64,000 nt of DNA from Arthrobacter sp. Soil762 (GTDB lineage: Bacteria; Actinomycetota; Actinomycetes; Actinomycetales; Micrococcaceae), in NCBI RefSeq assembly GCF_001428335.1, contig NZ_LMSG01000001.1, forward strand, positions 248,841-312,840. Direction: 5' to 3'. Of the stretch, positions 43,806-53,188 are shown piece after piece. A model generated the notes under the pieces. It was given only the letters and a program-made list of their open reading frames with translations. It did no database searches and had not been told where the DNA came from. Within the stretch, counting starts at the first letter, position 1; each line of letters opens with the position of its first letter. A program made the position numbers and the translations under genes.

Positions 43806-46800
43806 GTGTTTGGCTGGGTTACCCGGTTCAGCATGCAGTTCCGAATCTTGGTTCTCGCCCTCGCGGCGGGCCTTATTACTTTTGGCATCGTGAACGTTCC
43901 ACATATGGCCGTGGACACCATGCCGGAGTTCGCCCCCGCACAGGTAGAGATCCAAACTGAGGCCCTAGGGCTCTCCGCGGTTGAAGTTGAGCAGCTTATT
44001 ACCGCACCGATGGAAGCAGACCTCCTCAACGGGGTGGCCTGGCTGGACGAGATCCGCTCGAAATCCGTCCCGGGGCTGTCGTCCATCGAACTTGTGTTCG
44101 AGCCCGGCACGGACCTCCTCCGCGCACGCCAGTTGGTCGCGGAACGGATGACGCAGGCGCACGCGCTGCCTAACGTCTCATCGCCGCCGCTGATCATGCA
44201 GCCCATGTCCTCCACCAGCCGCGTGCTGATGGTCAGAATGAACTCCAAGGAGCTCTCCGGCATTGAGATGTCGGTCCTGGCCAGATGGAAAATCAAGCCG
44301 CGGCTGATCGGTATCCCAGGCGTGGCGAACGTGTCCATCTGGGGCCAGCGCGAACAGCAGCTGCAGGTTGAGGTCACTCCGACGCAGTTGCGCGACAAAG
44401 GCATTACCCTGGAGCAGCTAATTAAGACCACAGGCAACGCGGTCTGGGTATCGCCGTTGAGCTTCCTGGAGGCTTCGACCCCCGGGACCGGCGGTTTCGT
44501 TGAGTCGCCCAACCAGCGCCTTGGCATCCAGCACGTCCTTCCCATCCGCACGCCGGCCGACCTGGCCAAGGTCAGCGTGGAGGACACGGACCCGCAGTTG
44601 CTCCTGGGCGACATTGCCCAGGTCAAGGAAGACCACCAGCCGCTGATCGGAGACGCCGTTGGGGCAGACGCCGGCCTGATGCTGGTGATCGAAAAGTTCC
44701 CCGGCATCAGCGCCCTGGAGGTCACCCGTAGTGTTGAGGCGGCCCTCAAGGACATGGAGCCGGGCCTCACGGGCGTCCAGATCGACACCTCCGTATTCAG
44801 GCCTGCGACCGGCGTTCAGGACTCCGTCAACAGCCTCGGCCTGGCGCTCCTGATCAGCCTGCTGATTGCGGTAGCACTGTTTTGGCTGCTGTTCCGGTCC
44901 TGGCGGGTCGCCGTGATCGCACTCGTGGCCATCTCCACTACCGTCACGACGGCGGCGGCGGCGCTGTTCGCCCAAAATGCAACACTTAACGTCACCGTCC
45001 TGATGGGAATTCTGCTCGGCACGTCCGTGATCGTGGGCGACATCGTGGAAGACGTTCAGGCCCACCGACGACAGCGCGCCGTCCGCGAGTCGACGGACGC
45101 CGAGGCTACCCCGAGGTCGCGCAGCAGCTACATCGTCCGCGGGGTCCGCACACCGCTGTTCCACGCATCGCTGATGATGGTGGTTGTCCTTGTTCCGACC
45201 CTCTTCGTGACCGGAGTAGGCGGCTCGTTTCTTTCGCCGCTTTTCTGGTCGTTGGCGCTGACGCTGGCCGCCGCGCTGATCGTAGGCTTGTCCGTCACAC
45301 CGGTACTGGCGTTTTTCCTCCTTCCGTCCAAGCCCGCCACCGACAGGGAACTTCCCGCCGTCGGACGTGGGAAGGCGCACTACGACCGCGCACTGGCCGG
45401 GGTTAACTCCCGGAAGCCTCTGGCGATTGTGGCCATCGTGGTCGTGGGGATCCTTGGCGTCGCCGCCGGCTCGCAACTGGCAGGAAACCGGCCGCTCGTT
45501 CCCACCATGCCCGACCGGACCCTGTTGGTGCAGTGGGACACCATGGCCGGGACGTCCAATGACGAAGTCCGGCGGATCGCTGCCCTGGCATCCGATGAAC
45601 TCAGGGCCCTCCCAGGGGTTTCGGGCGTCGGCGGTCACGTGGGACGCGCTATCTCTGCAGATCAGGTGGTTGGCAACAGCTCTGCTGAGTTGTGGGTGTC
45701 GATCGCACGGGACGCCAACTTTGGCGAAACGGAGAAGGCGGTACGGGACGTGGTCCAGGGCTACCCGGGCATCGCGCACAACGTACTGAACTACTCCCAG
45801 CAGACCGTCGGCGACATGCGCTCCAGCCTGGAGCCGGGATTCGCGGTCCGCGTCTACGGAACTGAAATGCCGGTGCTCCGTGAAAAGGCAGAAGAGGTCC
45901 GCCAGGCCCTCCAGAAGATTGACGGTGTGAACAACCCGACGATCGACGCTGCTGCCATGACCGCGATCGTAGAGGTCCAGGTCAATCTCGAGGCTGCCCA
46001 AAAGTTCGGCATCAAGCCCGGTGACGCGAGGCGCGCCGCTGCGACACTGATGCAGGGCATCGTCGTCGGGAACCTCTTTGAGGAGCAGAAGGTGTTCGAA
46101 GTGGTTGTCCGCGGCGCGGTTGGCATCCGGGATGACCTGACCAGCATCCGTGAGCTGCTCCTTGACGCTCCTAATGGCGGCCACGTCCAACTGGGCCAGG
46201 TCGCCGACGTTCGCATGGTCCCCAGCGAAGTTGTTATCCAGCACGATGCCACCTCGCGGCGGATCGACGTCGTGGCTGATGTCAGCGGACGCCCGCTGGC
46301 AGATATCCAGCGGGATATCGAGGCGGCCATCCAACAAATCCAGTTCCCGCTCGAACACCACGCCGAGATCCCCACGAAATACAGCCAGCTGCAGGCCGCA
46401 GACACCCTGGTTCATGGACTCGGAATCGCGGCCATCCTGGCTGTACTGCTTCTGCTTCAGACTGCAGTGCGGAGCTGGAAGCTTGCCCTAGCCGTCTTCC
46501 TGACGCTTCCCGCCGCGATGGCGGGAGCAGCGGTCGCCGCATGGATCGGGGCGGAGTCCCTGTCCTGGCTGTCGCTGACGGCGTTTGCGGCCGTGGTGGC
46601 CATCGCTGCACGTAATGCGGCGCTCCTGTCCGCGCGTGTTGACGAACTCTGGCGGGAGTCCGAACAGATGTCACGCACTGACCTGGTCATGACGGCGGCC
46701 CGGGACCGGATATCGCCGATCCTGAAATCCGCCCTCATTACGTTCCTCGTGCTGATACCGCCCGCCTTCCTCGGCGGCGCGGTAGGCCAGACCCTGATCG

Positions 46801-46979
46801 TGCCCATGCTGCTGATCATAGCCGGCGGGCTCGTGACCACAACGCTCGTGGGGATCTTTGTGCTCCCCCTGCTCGCACTCTGGTTCGGTCCCCGCACCGA
46901 GCCGGAAGAGTGGTCAGAGGTCTACGAATCGGAAGTTCCAGTCACCCCTGTTATGCCGGAAAAGGTGGAAGTATCATGA
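43806..46979 (+). CDS. RND-family efflux permease (CusA/CzcA-like), first copy
   Basis: This 1057-residue RND permease has two repeats, each with a large extracytoplasmic loop and a bundle of helices (about 12 in all). Opening 'DTMPEFAPAQVEIQTEALGLSAVEVEQLITAPME' and 'GVANVSIWGQREQQLQVEV' match the heavy-metal-efflux branch. In TM4 the proton-relay region reads V410-G411-D412, where relatives have V-D-(D/A). GTG start with GAGGG 8 nt upstream. It overlaps the adaptor-like gene by 4 nt. Two such pumps and only a fragmentary adaptor in an actinobacterium are unusual. The substrate is not deducible. Confidence 0.88.
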   Translation: MFGWVTRFSMQFRILVLALAAGLITFGIVNVPHMAVDTMPEFAPAQVEIQTEALGLSAVEVEQLITAPMEADLLNGVAWLDEIRSKSVPGLSSIELVFEPGTDLLRARQLVAERMTQAHALPNVSSPPLIMQPMSSTSRVLMVRMNSKELSGIEMSVLARWKIKPRLIGIPGVANVSIWGQREQQLQVEVTPTQLRDKGITLEQLIKTTGNAVWVSPLSFLEASTPGTGGFVESPNQRLGIQHVLPIRTPADLAKVSVEDTDPQLLLGDIAQVKEDHQPLIGDAVGADAGLMLVIEKFPGISALEVTRSVEAALKDMEPGLTGVQIDTSVFRPATGVQDSVNSLGLALLISLLIAVALFWLLFRSWRVAVIALVAISTTVTTAAAALFAQNATLNVTVLMGILLGTSVIVGDIVEDVQAHRRQRAVRESTDAEATPRSRSSYIVRGVRTPLFHASLMMVVVLVPTLFVTGVGGSFLSPLFWSLALTLAAALIVGLSVTPVLAFFLLPSKPATDRELPAVGRGKAHYDRALAGVNSRKPLAIVAIVVVGILGVAAGSQLAGNRPLVPTMPDRTLLVQWDTMAGTSNDEVRRIAALASDELRALPGVSGVGGHVGRAISADQVVGNSSAELWVSIARDANFGETEKAVRDVVQGYPGIAHNVLNYSQQTVGDMRSSLEPGFAVRVYGTEMPVLREKAEEVRQALQKIDGVNNPTIDAAAMTAIVEVQVNLEAAQKFGIKPGDARRAAATLMQGIVVGNLFEEQKVFEVVVRGAVGIRDDLTSIRELLLDAPNGGHVQLGQVADVRMVPSEVVIQHDATSRRIDVVADVSGRPLADIQRDIEAAIQQIQFPLEHHAEIPTKYSQLQAADTLVHGLGIAAILAVLLLLQTAVRSWKLALAVFLTLPAAMAGAAVAAWIGAESLSWLSLTAFAAVVAIAARNAALLSARVDELWRESEQMSRTDLVMTAARDRISPILKSALITFLVLIPPAFLGGAVGQTLIVPMLLIIAGGLVTTTLVGIFVLPLLALWFGPRTEPEEWSEVYESEVPVTPVMPEKVEVS

Positions 46980-47431
46980 CCAGCAAAAGGACCCTGCGGC
47001 GCCTGCCAGTGGCGGCCGCTGTCTGCGCAGCACTGCTGTTTTCACTGCCCGCCTGTGCTCAACCCTCGGCCATGGCGGAAACCGCATCTGAAGCGGCTGC
47101 CAAGGTGGAGAAGAATGCCACCACCGGCATAGCACGCATCACGCTGAGCCAGCGGGCCATTGAACGGCTGGAGCTGGCCACCGACACGGTCAAGCCGGGT
47201 GCGGGGGGCGCAGGCGTCCTGTTCCCATACGCAGCGCTGCTGTACGACGCGCAGGGGAAGACGTGGGTTTACATCAACGCCGAGCCACGGGTGTACGAGC
47301 GCCAGTCCGTCACGGTGACCAAAATCGAAGCGGGCGCGGTCACAGCCAGTGTCGGCCCAGCTGTTGGAACGCCTGTGGTAACAGTAGCCGCGGCTGAGTT
47401 GTTCGGCGCAGAGTTCGTTACGGGCAAATGA
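46976..47431 (+). CDS. Miniature RND adaptor-like secreted protein
   Basis: This 151-residue protein has an N-terminal signal ('RRLPVAAAVCAALLFSLPAC', possibly lipoprotein, though Pro precedes Ala-Cys). The rest matches only the membrane-proximal/C-terminal part of CusB/CzcB-type adaptors: 'ARITLSQRAIERLELATDTV', 'VLFPYAALLYDAQGKTWVYIN', 'VTVAAAELFGAEF'. The coiled-coil hairpin and most of the barrel are missing (full adaptors are about 350-500 residues). The ATG overlaps the first RND stop (ATGA), and the second RND starts 1 nt after its stop. Tight coupling suggests a genuine functional subunit and not debris. Confidence 0.76.
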   Translation: MTSKRTLRRLPVAAAVCAALLFSLPACAQPSAMAETASEAAAKVEKNATTGIARITLSQRAIERLELATDTVKPGAGGAGVLFPYAALLYDAQGKTWVYINAEPRVYERQSVTVTKIEAGAVTASVGPAVGTPVVTVAAAELFGAEFVTGK

Positions 47432-47432
47432 C

Positions 47433-50400
47433 ATGCGCCGGATAGTCGCGGCAAGCCTAAGGTTCAGATCGATCATCATTGCGATGGCGGCGGCGCTGTT
47501 GATGGTAGGCGGCGCCCAGCTCAGCAGTGCCTCGGTGGACGTGTTCCCTGAATTCGCGCCGCCGAAAGTGGAGGTCCAGACAGCCTGCCTGGGACTTACC
47601 GCCGCTGAGGTGGAAGAACTCGTTTCGGTTCCCATGGAAGAAGCCTTCAACGGCATCGACGGCCTCCACCACATGCGGTCCAAGTCGGTACCGCAGCTGT
47701 CCTCGATTGTGATGGAATTCGAGAATGGCACGGATCTGCTCACGGCCCGACAGCTTGTGTCCGAGCGGATGGCGACGGTCATTCCGACGCTGCCCACCTG
47801 GGCGGCGCCGCCGGTCATGCTGCAGCCCCTGTCCTCCACCAGCCGGGTCATGAAGATCGGGCTGTCCTCGGACACCCGGTCCCTGATCGAGATGTCAATG
47901 ATTTCCTACTGGAACATCAGGGCCCATCTGCTCCGCGTTCCCGGCGTGGCAAACGTGGCAATCTGGGGTGAACGTCTCCAGATGCTTCAGGTCCAGGCTG
48001 ACCCGGCCAAGCTGGCAGCAAACAAGGTCAGCCTGGAAACCGTCATGAGCACCACCGCCAATGCCCTCGACGCCGGCCTGCTCCAGTATTCCTCCGGTGC
48101 CCTGATCGGCACCGGCGGTTCCCTGGACACACCCAGCCAGACAATTGGGATCAGGCACGTCCAGCCCATCACCACGCCTGCGGAACTCGCGAAGGTGGCA
48201 CTGGAGGATCGTGAGGGACAGCCCCCGCTCCAGCTGGGCGACGTGGCCAATGTGGTGGAGGACCACCAGCAGCTGATCGGTGACGCCGTCATCAACGGCG
48301 GACCGGGCCTGATGCTGATCGTGGAAAAACTGCCTTGGGGCAACACCCTCGAAGTGACTCGGGGGGTGGAAGAGGCCATGAAGCAACTCGAGCCCGGCTT
48401 GACCGGAATCGCTGTGGACACTGCCATTTTCCGGCCAGCGACCTTCATTGAGGAATCCCTCGACAACCTGAGCGTAGCCCTGCTGCTGGGATGCCTGCTG
48501 GTGATCCTGGTATTGAGTGTCTTCCTCTTCCAGTGGCGGACGGCCCTGGTCAGCGTTCTGGCCATCCCCTTGTCACTGGTGGCGGCGGCCCTCGTGTTGT
48601 ATTGGACCGGCGGCACGGTCAACACCATGGTGCTTGCGGGGTTGGTGATTGCCGTCGGAGTGGTGGTGGACGATGCCATCATCGACGTCGAAAATATCGT
48701 CAGGCGGCTCCGGCACCACAGGGCAAGCGGAGCGCCCGGAAGCACCGCCAGGGTGGTGGTCAACGCGTCGCTTGAGGTCCGCGGACCAATCGTTTACGCC
48801 ACGCTGATCATCGTCGCCGCAACGGTTCCGATCTTCTTCCTGGACGGGCTCACGGGCGCGTTCTTCCGGCCGCTTGCCACGTCCTACACCCTCGCGGTGA
48901 TCGCATCCATGCTCGTGGCGCTGACGGTCACTCCCGCAATGGCATACATCTTCTTGCGAAATGCCAAGCTGGAGGACCGGGATCCGCCCGTGGTCAGGGT
49001 CCTGAAGCGCTGGTACGCCAACGCGCTCCGGCCCATCGTCCGCCGGCCTGTTCCCGGCTACCTGACCCTGGCCGCCGTCGGCGTCATCGGCATCGTAGCG
49101 GCGCCGCTGCTGGGCCAATCGTTGCTCCCGTCTTTCAAGGAGCGCGATTTCCTGATGCACTGGCTCACACAGCCCGGCACATCCAACGCCGAGGAAGTCC
49201 GCGTCAGCCAGCTCGCCTGCGCTGAACTCATTGCCATTCCGGGTGTCAACAATTGCGGGTCCCACACGGGACAGGCGTTCAACGCCGATGAGGTGGTGGG
49301 CGTCTACTTCGGCGAGAACTGGATCAGCGTCGACCCCGGGGTGGATTATGACCAAACCCTGGCAGCAGTCTCGCAGGTAGTGGACGGTTACCCCGGAATC
49401 ACACGGGATGTGCAGACGTACCTCAAGGAACGCATCCGTGAGGTACTCACCGGAACCGGCTATGCCGTCGTCGTCCGCGTATACGGAGACGACCTTGCAA
49501 CGCTGCGCCAGGAAGCCGACAAGATTAAGACCATCCTGGGCGGCATTGAGGGAGCCATCGGCGCGAAGGTTGCCCTCCAGGCCAGCGTGCCGCAGATCAA
49601 TGTGGAGGTGAACCTGGAAGCGGCGAACCGCTATGGGCTGAAGCCGGGCGATGTGCGGCGTGCCGCGGCGACCTTCGTTGCCGGTGAAGAGGTAGGCGAC
49701 ATTTACCGGGACGGGAAGGCCTACGACGTCCAGGTGTGGAGCCCGCCGGAGGCCCGGACGAGTGTCACGAACATTGAGAACCTTCCCCTCGATACGCCGA
49801 GCGGGGTCAAGATCCGGATGGCTGATGTCGCCACGATTTCGGTGAAGCCCACGCCCAACGTCATTGAGCGTTCGGAGGGATCCAGGCGCATCGATGTCAG
49901 TGCCAACGTCAAGGAAGGTGATCTGGCGAAGGTCGTGGAGAAGCTCAAGACCGATATGGAATCTGTTCAGTTCCCTGTCGGCTACAGCGCGGTTGTCCTC
50001 GGCGAATACGCCGAACGCCAGGCCGCATCCCAACGGCTGCTGCTCTACTCCATTGGCGCGGTCATCGTCGTCTTCCTTCTCCTGCAGGCGGCTTTCAAGA
50101 GTTGGAGGCTGGCCACCCTGGCCATCCTGACCCTGCCGGTGGCGCTCGTGGGCGGGGTGATCGCCGCCCACCTCAGCGGCGGAATCCTGTCACTGGGTTC
50201 GCTGGTTGGCTTCCTGACACTCATGGGGATCGCGGCACGCAATGGCATCCTGCTCATCAACCACTGCCAGCACCTGGAGCAGTACGAGGGCATGCCTTTC
50301 GGACCTGCGTTGGTGCTTCGGGGGGCTGCAGAGCGCTTGTCGCCGATCCTCATGACCACACTGGCTACTGCCCTTGCCCTGGTTCCGCTCGTGGTGATGG

Positions 50401-50576
50401 GGAACATCCCGGGCCACGAGATTGAACATCCCATGGCCGTGGTGATTCTGGGCGGGCTGGTAACGTCAACGCTGGTCAACCTGTTCATCGTCCCATCGCT
50501 GTACCTGCGATTCGCCAAAGGTGGCCGCGCCCACCGGCACAGGGCACATGAGCTTGAACCCGCGCCTTCGGTTTAG
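47433..50576 (+). CDS. RND-family efflux permease (CusA/CzcA-like), second copy
   Basis: This 1047-residue paralogue of the first pump has the same architecture: 'SVDVFPEFAPPKVEVQTACLGLTAAEVEELVSVPMEE' and 'GVANVAIWGERLQMLQVQ'. Its TM4 keeps the intact acidic pair V-D413-D414-A-I-I-D, unlike the first copy. TM10-region 'GIAARNGILLINHCQHLEQYEGM' is standard. ATG start 1 nt after the adaptor-like stop. The secreted protein gene follows 33 nt later. RND pumps work as trimers; whether these two form mixed trimers cannot be told. Confidence 0.9.
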   Translation: MRRIVAASLRFRSIIIAMAAALLMVGGAQLSSASVDVFPEFAPPKVEVQTACLGLTAAEVEELVSVPMEEAFNGIDGLHHMRSKSVPQLSSIVMEFENGTDLLTARQLVSERMATVIPTLPTWAAPPVMLQPLSSTSRVMKIGLSSDTRSLIEMSMISYWNIRAHLLRVPGVANVAIWGERLQMLQVQADPAKLAANKVSLETVMSTTANALDAGLLQYSSGALIGTGGSLDTPSQTIGIRHVQPITTPAELAKVALEDREGQPPLQLGDVANVVEDHQQLIGDAVINGGPGLMLIVEKLPWGNTLEVTRGVEEAMKQLEPGLTGIAVDTAIFRPATFIEESLDNLSVALLLGCLLVILVLSVFLFQWRTALVSVLAIPLSLVAAALVLYWTGGTVNTMVLAGLVIAVGVVVDDAIIDVENIVRRLRHHRASGAPGSTARVVVNASLEVRGPIVYATLIIVAATVPIFFLDGLTGAFFRPLATSYTLAVIASMLVALTVTPAMAYIFLRNAKLEDRDPPVVRVLKRWYANALRPIVRRPVPGYLTLAAVGVIGIVAAPLLGQSLLPSFKERDFLMHWLTQPGTSNAEEVRVSQLACAELIAIPGVNNCGSHTGQAFNADEVVGVYFGENWISVDPGVDYDQTLAAVSQVVDGYPGITRDVQTYLKERIREVLTGTGYAVVVRVYGDDLATLRQEADKIKTILGGIEGAIGAKVALQASVPQINVEVNLEAANRYGLKPGDVRRAAATFVAGEEVGDIYRDGKAYDVQVWSPPEARTSVTNIENLPLDTPSGVKIRMADVATISVKPTPNVIERSEGSRRIDVSANVKEGDLAKVVEKLKTDMESVQFPVGYSAVVLGEYAERQAASQRLLLYSIGAVIVVFLLLQAAFKSWRLATLAILTLPVALVGGVIAAHLSGGILSLGSLVGFLTLMGIAARNGILLINHCQHLEQYEGMPFGPALVLRGAAERLSPILMTTLATALALVPLVVMGNIPGHEIEHPMAVVILGGLVTSTLVNLFIVPSLYLRFAKGGRAHRHRAHELEPAPSV

Positions 50577-50609
50577 CTGGATCCGCCACGAGTGTGAAAG
50601 GCACGTGAG

Positions 50610-51512
50610 ATGGCTTTTCGAGCCCATCGTTTTACGGCATACGGGTCCGCATTACTGCTGGCCTTCGGATCGCTGACGGTGGTGTCGGCACCCACAGCGG
50701 GTGCCGCGCCGCCGGCCCCGGAACTCTGCGGGCCCGGCTCCGCGATCAACTTTGACCGTTCGGATTTCCAGGCTTCCCCGCGGATCGATAACACATGGTT
50801 CCCGCTCAAGCCCGGCATGCAGTACACGACGACGGGGACCGTGACCTCTGCCGAAGGGACCAGCAAACGCACCGTCGTGCATACAGTCACCGGGCTGACC
50901 AAGGTAATTGACGGCGTCAAGACCCGTGTCCTGTGGGACCGCGACTACTCGGACGGCGAACTGGTGGAATCCGAACTGGCCTTCTTTGCGCAGACTGGAA
51001 AGGGAACGGTCTGGCTCTTCGGCGAATATCCGGAGGAATACGAAAACGGCGAGTTCGTTGGTGCGCCCAGCACTTTCATCAGCGGGCTTGCCAGGGCCCA
51101 GGCCGGCATCGCCATTCAGGCCAGGCCCCGGACCGGCACGCCGGACTATGTCCAGGCCTATGCACCCAAGGTTGACTTCCTTGACTGCGGGACAGTGTTC
51201 AAGAAGAACCAGCACGTCTGCGTCCCGACTGGCTGCTACGACGATGTACTGGTGATCGATGAATACAACCCGCTGGAACCGCCTGAGGCAGGCCACCAGC
51301 GGAAGTTCTACTCAGCCGGAACAGGGCTGGTGAAAGTCACCGCCGTCGGCGGTCCCGACCAGGAATTCATGGACCTGGTGAAAGTGAAGAAGCTGGGCGC
51401 CGCGCAGTTCGCGGCCGTCAACACCCAAGCGCTGGAACTGGATGGGCGGGCATACTCGGTCAGCAGAAGCGTCTATGCGAAGACACCGCCGGCTGAACTC
51501 GACGGACCCTGA
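50610..51512 (+). CDS. Secreted protein of unknown function
   Basis: This 300-residue exported protein has a Sec signal ('RFTAYGSALLLAFGSLTVVSAPTAGA') with a likely AxA site near residue 32. Motifs recall a recurrent secreted family: 'IDNTWFPLKPGMQYTTTG', 'DYSDGELVESELAFFAQTGKG', 'WLFGEYPEEYENGE', 'CYDDVLVIDEYNPLEPPEAGHQRKFYSAGTGLV'. Cys residues at the N-terminus and mid-protein may form disulfides. The family has no function known to me. It lies 33 nt behind the second RND gene and is probably in the same operon. A terminator follows. Confidence 0.78.
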   Translation: MAFRAHRFTAYGSALLLAFGSLTVVSAPTAGAAPPAPELCGPGSAINFDRSDFQASPRIDNTWFPLKPGMQYTTTGTVTSAEGTSKRTVVHTVTGLTKVIDGVKTRVLWDRDYSDGELVESELAFFAQTGKGTVWLFGEYPEEYENGEFVGAPSTFISGLARAQAGIAIQARPRTGTPDYVQAYAPKVDFLDCGTVFKKNQHVCVPTGCYDDVLVIDEYNPLEPPEAGHQRKFYSAGTGLVKVTAVGGPDQEFMDLVKVKKLGAAQFAAVNTQALELDGRAYSVSRSVYAKTPPAELDGP

Positions 51513-51561
51513 CCACCGTGCTGGCGAGGGTTGGTGACCGGGGGTCCCGACCCGCACAAGA

Positions 51562-51601
51562 CGAGGGAGGGCGGCACTCCTCGGGCCACCCTCCCTCTTC
51601 G
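51562..51601. terminator. Bidirectional terminator between RND cassette and glpK
   Basis: GAGGGAGGG-C-GGC and GCC-A-CCCTCCCTC arms form a long stem with one mismatch between the convergent secreted-protein and glpK genes. Confidence 0.82.
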
Positions 51602-51629
51602 TTGCAGTCCGGAGACCGGTTCGGAGTGC

Positions 51630-53144
51630 TTAGCGCACGTCCTCGTCGACCCAATCCATGGACTTCGTCACGGCCTTCCTCCACAGGCGCAGCTGCCGGT
51701 CCTGCTCGGCCTGGTCAAGTTTCGGTTCCCACCTCTTGTCCTCGGACCAGTTGGACGAGAGTTCGCCGAGGTCCTTCCAGAAGCCGACGGCGAGGCCGGC
51801 TGCGTAGGCGGCGCCCAGTGCGGTGGTTTCCACTACCTTCGGCCGGATCACCGGAACGCCCAGGATGTCCGCCTGGAACTGCATCAGCGCGTCGTTGGCA
51901 ACCATGCCGCCGTCGACCTTCAGTTCAGTGAGCGGAACGCCGGAATCCGCGTTGACCGCGTCCAGCACCTCGCGGGTCTGGAAGGCTGTGGCCTCCAGCG
52001 CCGCCCGGGCGATGTGGTTCTTGTTGACGAACCGGGTCAGGCCCACGATGGCGCCGCGGGCATCCGAACGCCAGTACGGCGCGAAGAGCCCCGAGAAGGC
52101 CGGCACAATATAGACGCCGCCGTTGTCCTCCACGGCCGCCGCCAGCGTTTCCACCTCCGGCGCGCTGCTGATCATGCCCAAATTGTCCCGGAGCCACTGA
52201 ATCAGGGAACCGGTGACCGCGATGGAGCCTTCCAGCGCATAGTGCGTTGGGGCATCGCCGAGCTTGTACCCGACCGTGGTGAGCAGGCCGTTCTTCGAAT
52301 GAACAATCTCCTCGCCGGTATTGAAGATCAGGAAGCAGCCGGTGCCGTACGTGTTTTTGGCTTCACCGGCCTCGAACGCCGCCTGCCCGAACGTGGCGGC
52401 CTGCTGGTCACCCAGGATGCCTGACACGGGAACTTCGCGCAGCAGCTGAGAGGTGTGCACGGTGCCGTAGACCTCAGAGGAGGACTTGATGGCCGGCATC
52501 ATGCTCAGCGGCACGCCGAAGATGCCCAGGATTTCCTCGTCCCAGGTCAGCGTGTCGAGGTCCATGAAAAGCGTGCGGGAGGCGTTGGTGACGTCGGTGA
52601 CGTGCACACCGCCGTCCACGCCGCCGGTCAGGTTCCAGAGGACCCAGGCGTCGGTGTTGCCGAAGATCAGGTCACCGGCTTCCGCTTTGGCCCGCGCGCC
52701 GTCGACGTTGTCCAGGATCCACTTAATCTTTGTCCCTGAGAAATACGTGGCCAGCGGCAGGCCCACCTTCTGCTTGAACCGCTCCGGGCCGCCGTCCTTG
52801 GACAGCTCGTCCACGATGTCCTGCGTGCGGGTATCCTGCCAGACAATTGCGTTATAGACGGCCTCGCCGGTGGTTTTGTCCCAGACGACGGCGGTCTCGC
52901 GCTGATTGGTAATCCCGACGGCGGCGATATCGTGCCGGGTCAGATTCGCCTTGGAGAGGGCGGAAGCGATCACCTCGCGGGTGTTGTTCCAGATCTCGGC
53001 CGGGTTGTGCTCCACCCAGCCCGCCTGCGGGAAGATCTGCTCGTGCTCCATTTGGCCCGAGGACACGATAGCGCCGCTGTGGTCAAAGATGATGGCGCGG
53101 GAGCTGGTGGTGCCCTGGTCAATGGCGATGACGTATTGGTTCAT
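51630..53144 (-). CDS. glpK: Glycerol kinase
   Basis: This 504-residue FGGY kinase phosphorylates glycerol to sn-glycerol-3-phosphate. Signatures are '[18 protein letters not shown]' at the N-terminus, '[41 protein letters not shown]', and the C-terminal FGGY pattern with '[22 protein letters not shown]'. ATG start, 44 nt after glpF. It is the distal gene of glpD-glpF-glpK, so uptake, phosphorylation and oxidation of glycerol are encoded together. Confidence 0.97.
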   Translation of the reverse strand: MNQYVIAIDQGTTSSRAIIFDHSGAIVSSGQMEHEQIFPQAGWVEHNPAEIWNNTREVIASALSKANLTRHDIAAVGITNQRETAVVWDKTTGEAVYNAIVWQDTRTQDIVDELSKDGGPERFKQKVGLPLATYFSGTKIKWILDNVDGARAKAEAGDLIFGNTDAWVLWNLTGGVDGGVHVTDVTNASRTLFMDLDTLTWDEEILGIFGVPLSMMPAIKSSSEVYGTVHTSQLLREVPVSGILGDQQAATFGQAAFEAGEAKNTYGTGCFLIFNTGEEIVHSKNGLLTTVGYKLGDAPTHYALEGSIAVTGSLIQWLRDNLGMISSAPEVETLAAAVEDNGGVYIVPAFSGLFAPYWRSDARGAIVGLTRFVNKNHIARAALEATAFQTREVLDAVNADSGVPLTELKVDGGMVANDALMQFQADILGVPVIRPKVVETTALGAAYAAGLAVGFWKDLGELSSNWSEDKRWEPKLDQAEQDRQLRLWRKAVTKSMDWVDEDVR

Positions 53145-53188
53145 GGTGACGTCCTTGTCTGTATTTTTGTGTGAGTTTGAAATGGTTA

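Noticed and set aside
44418..46415. A 665-codon reverse frame opposite the first RND pump
   Set aside because: It is the shadow of the pump gene. The same applies to the reverse frame 48573-50171 opposite the second pump.
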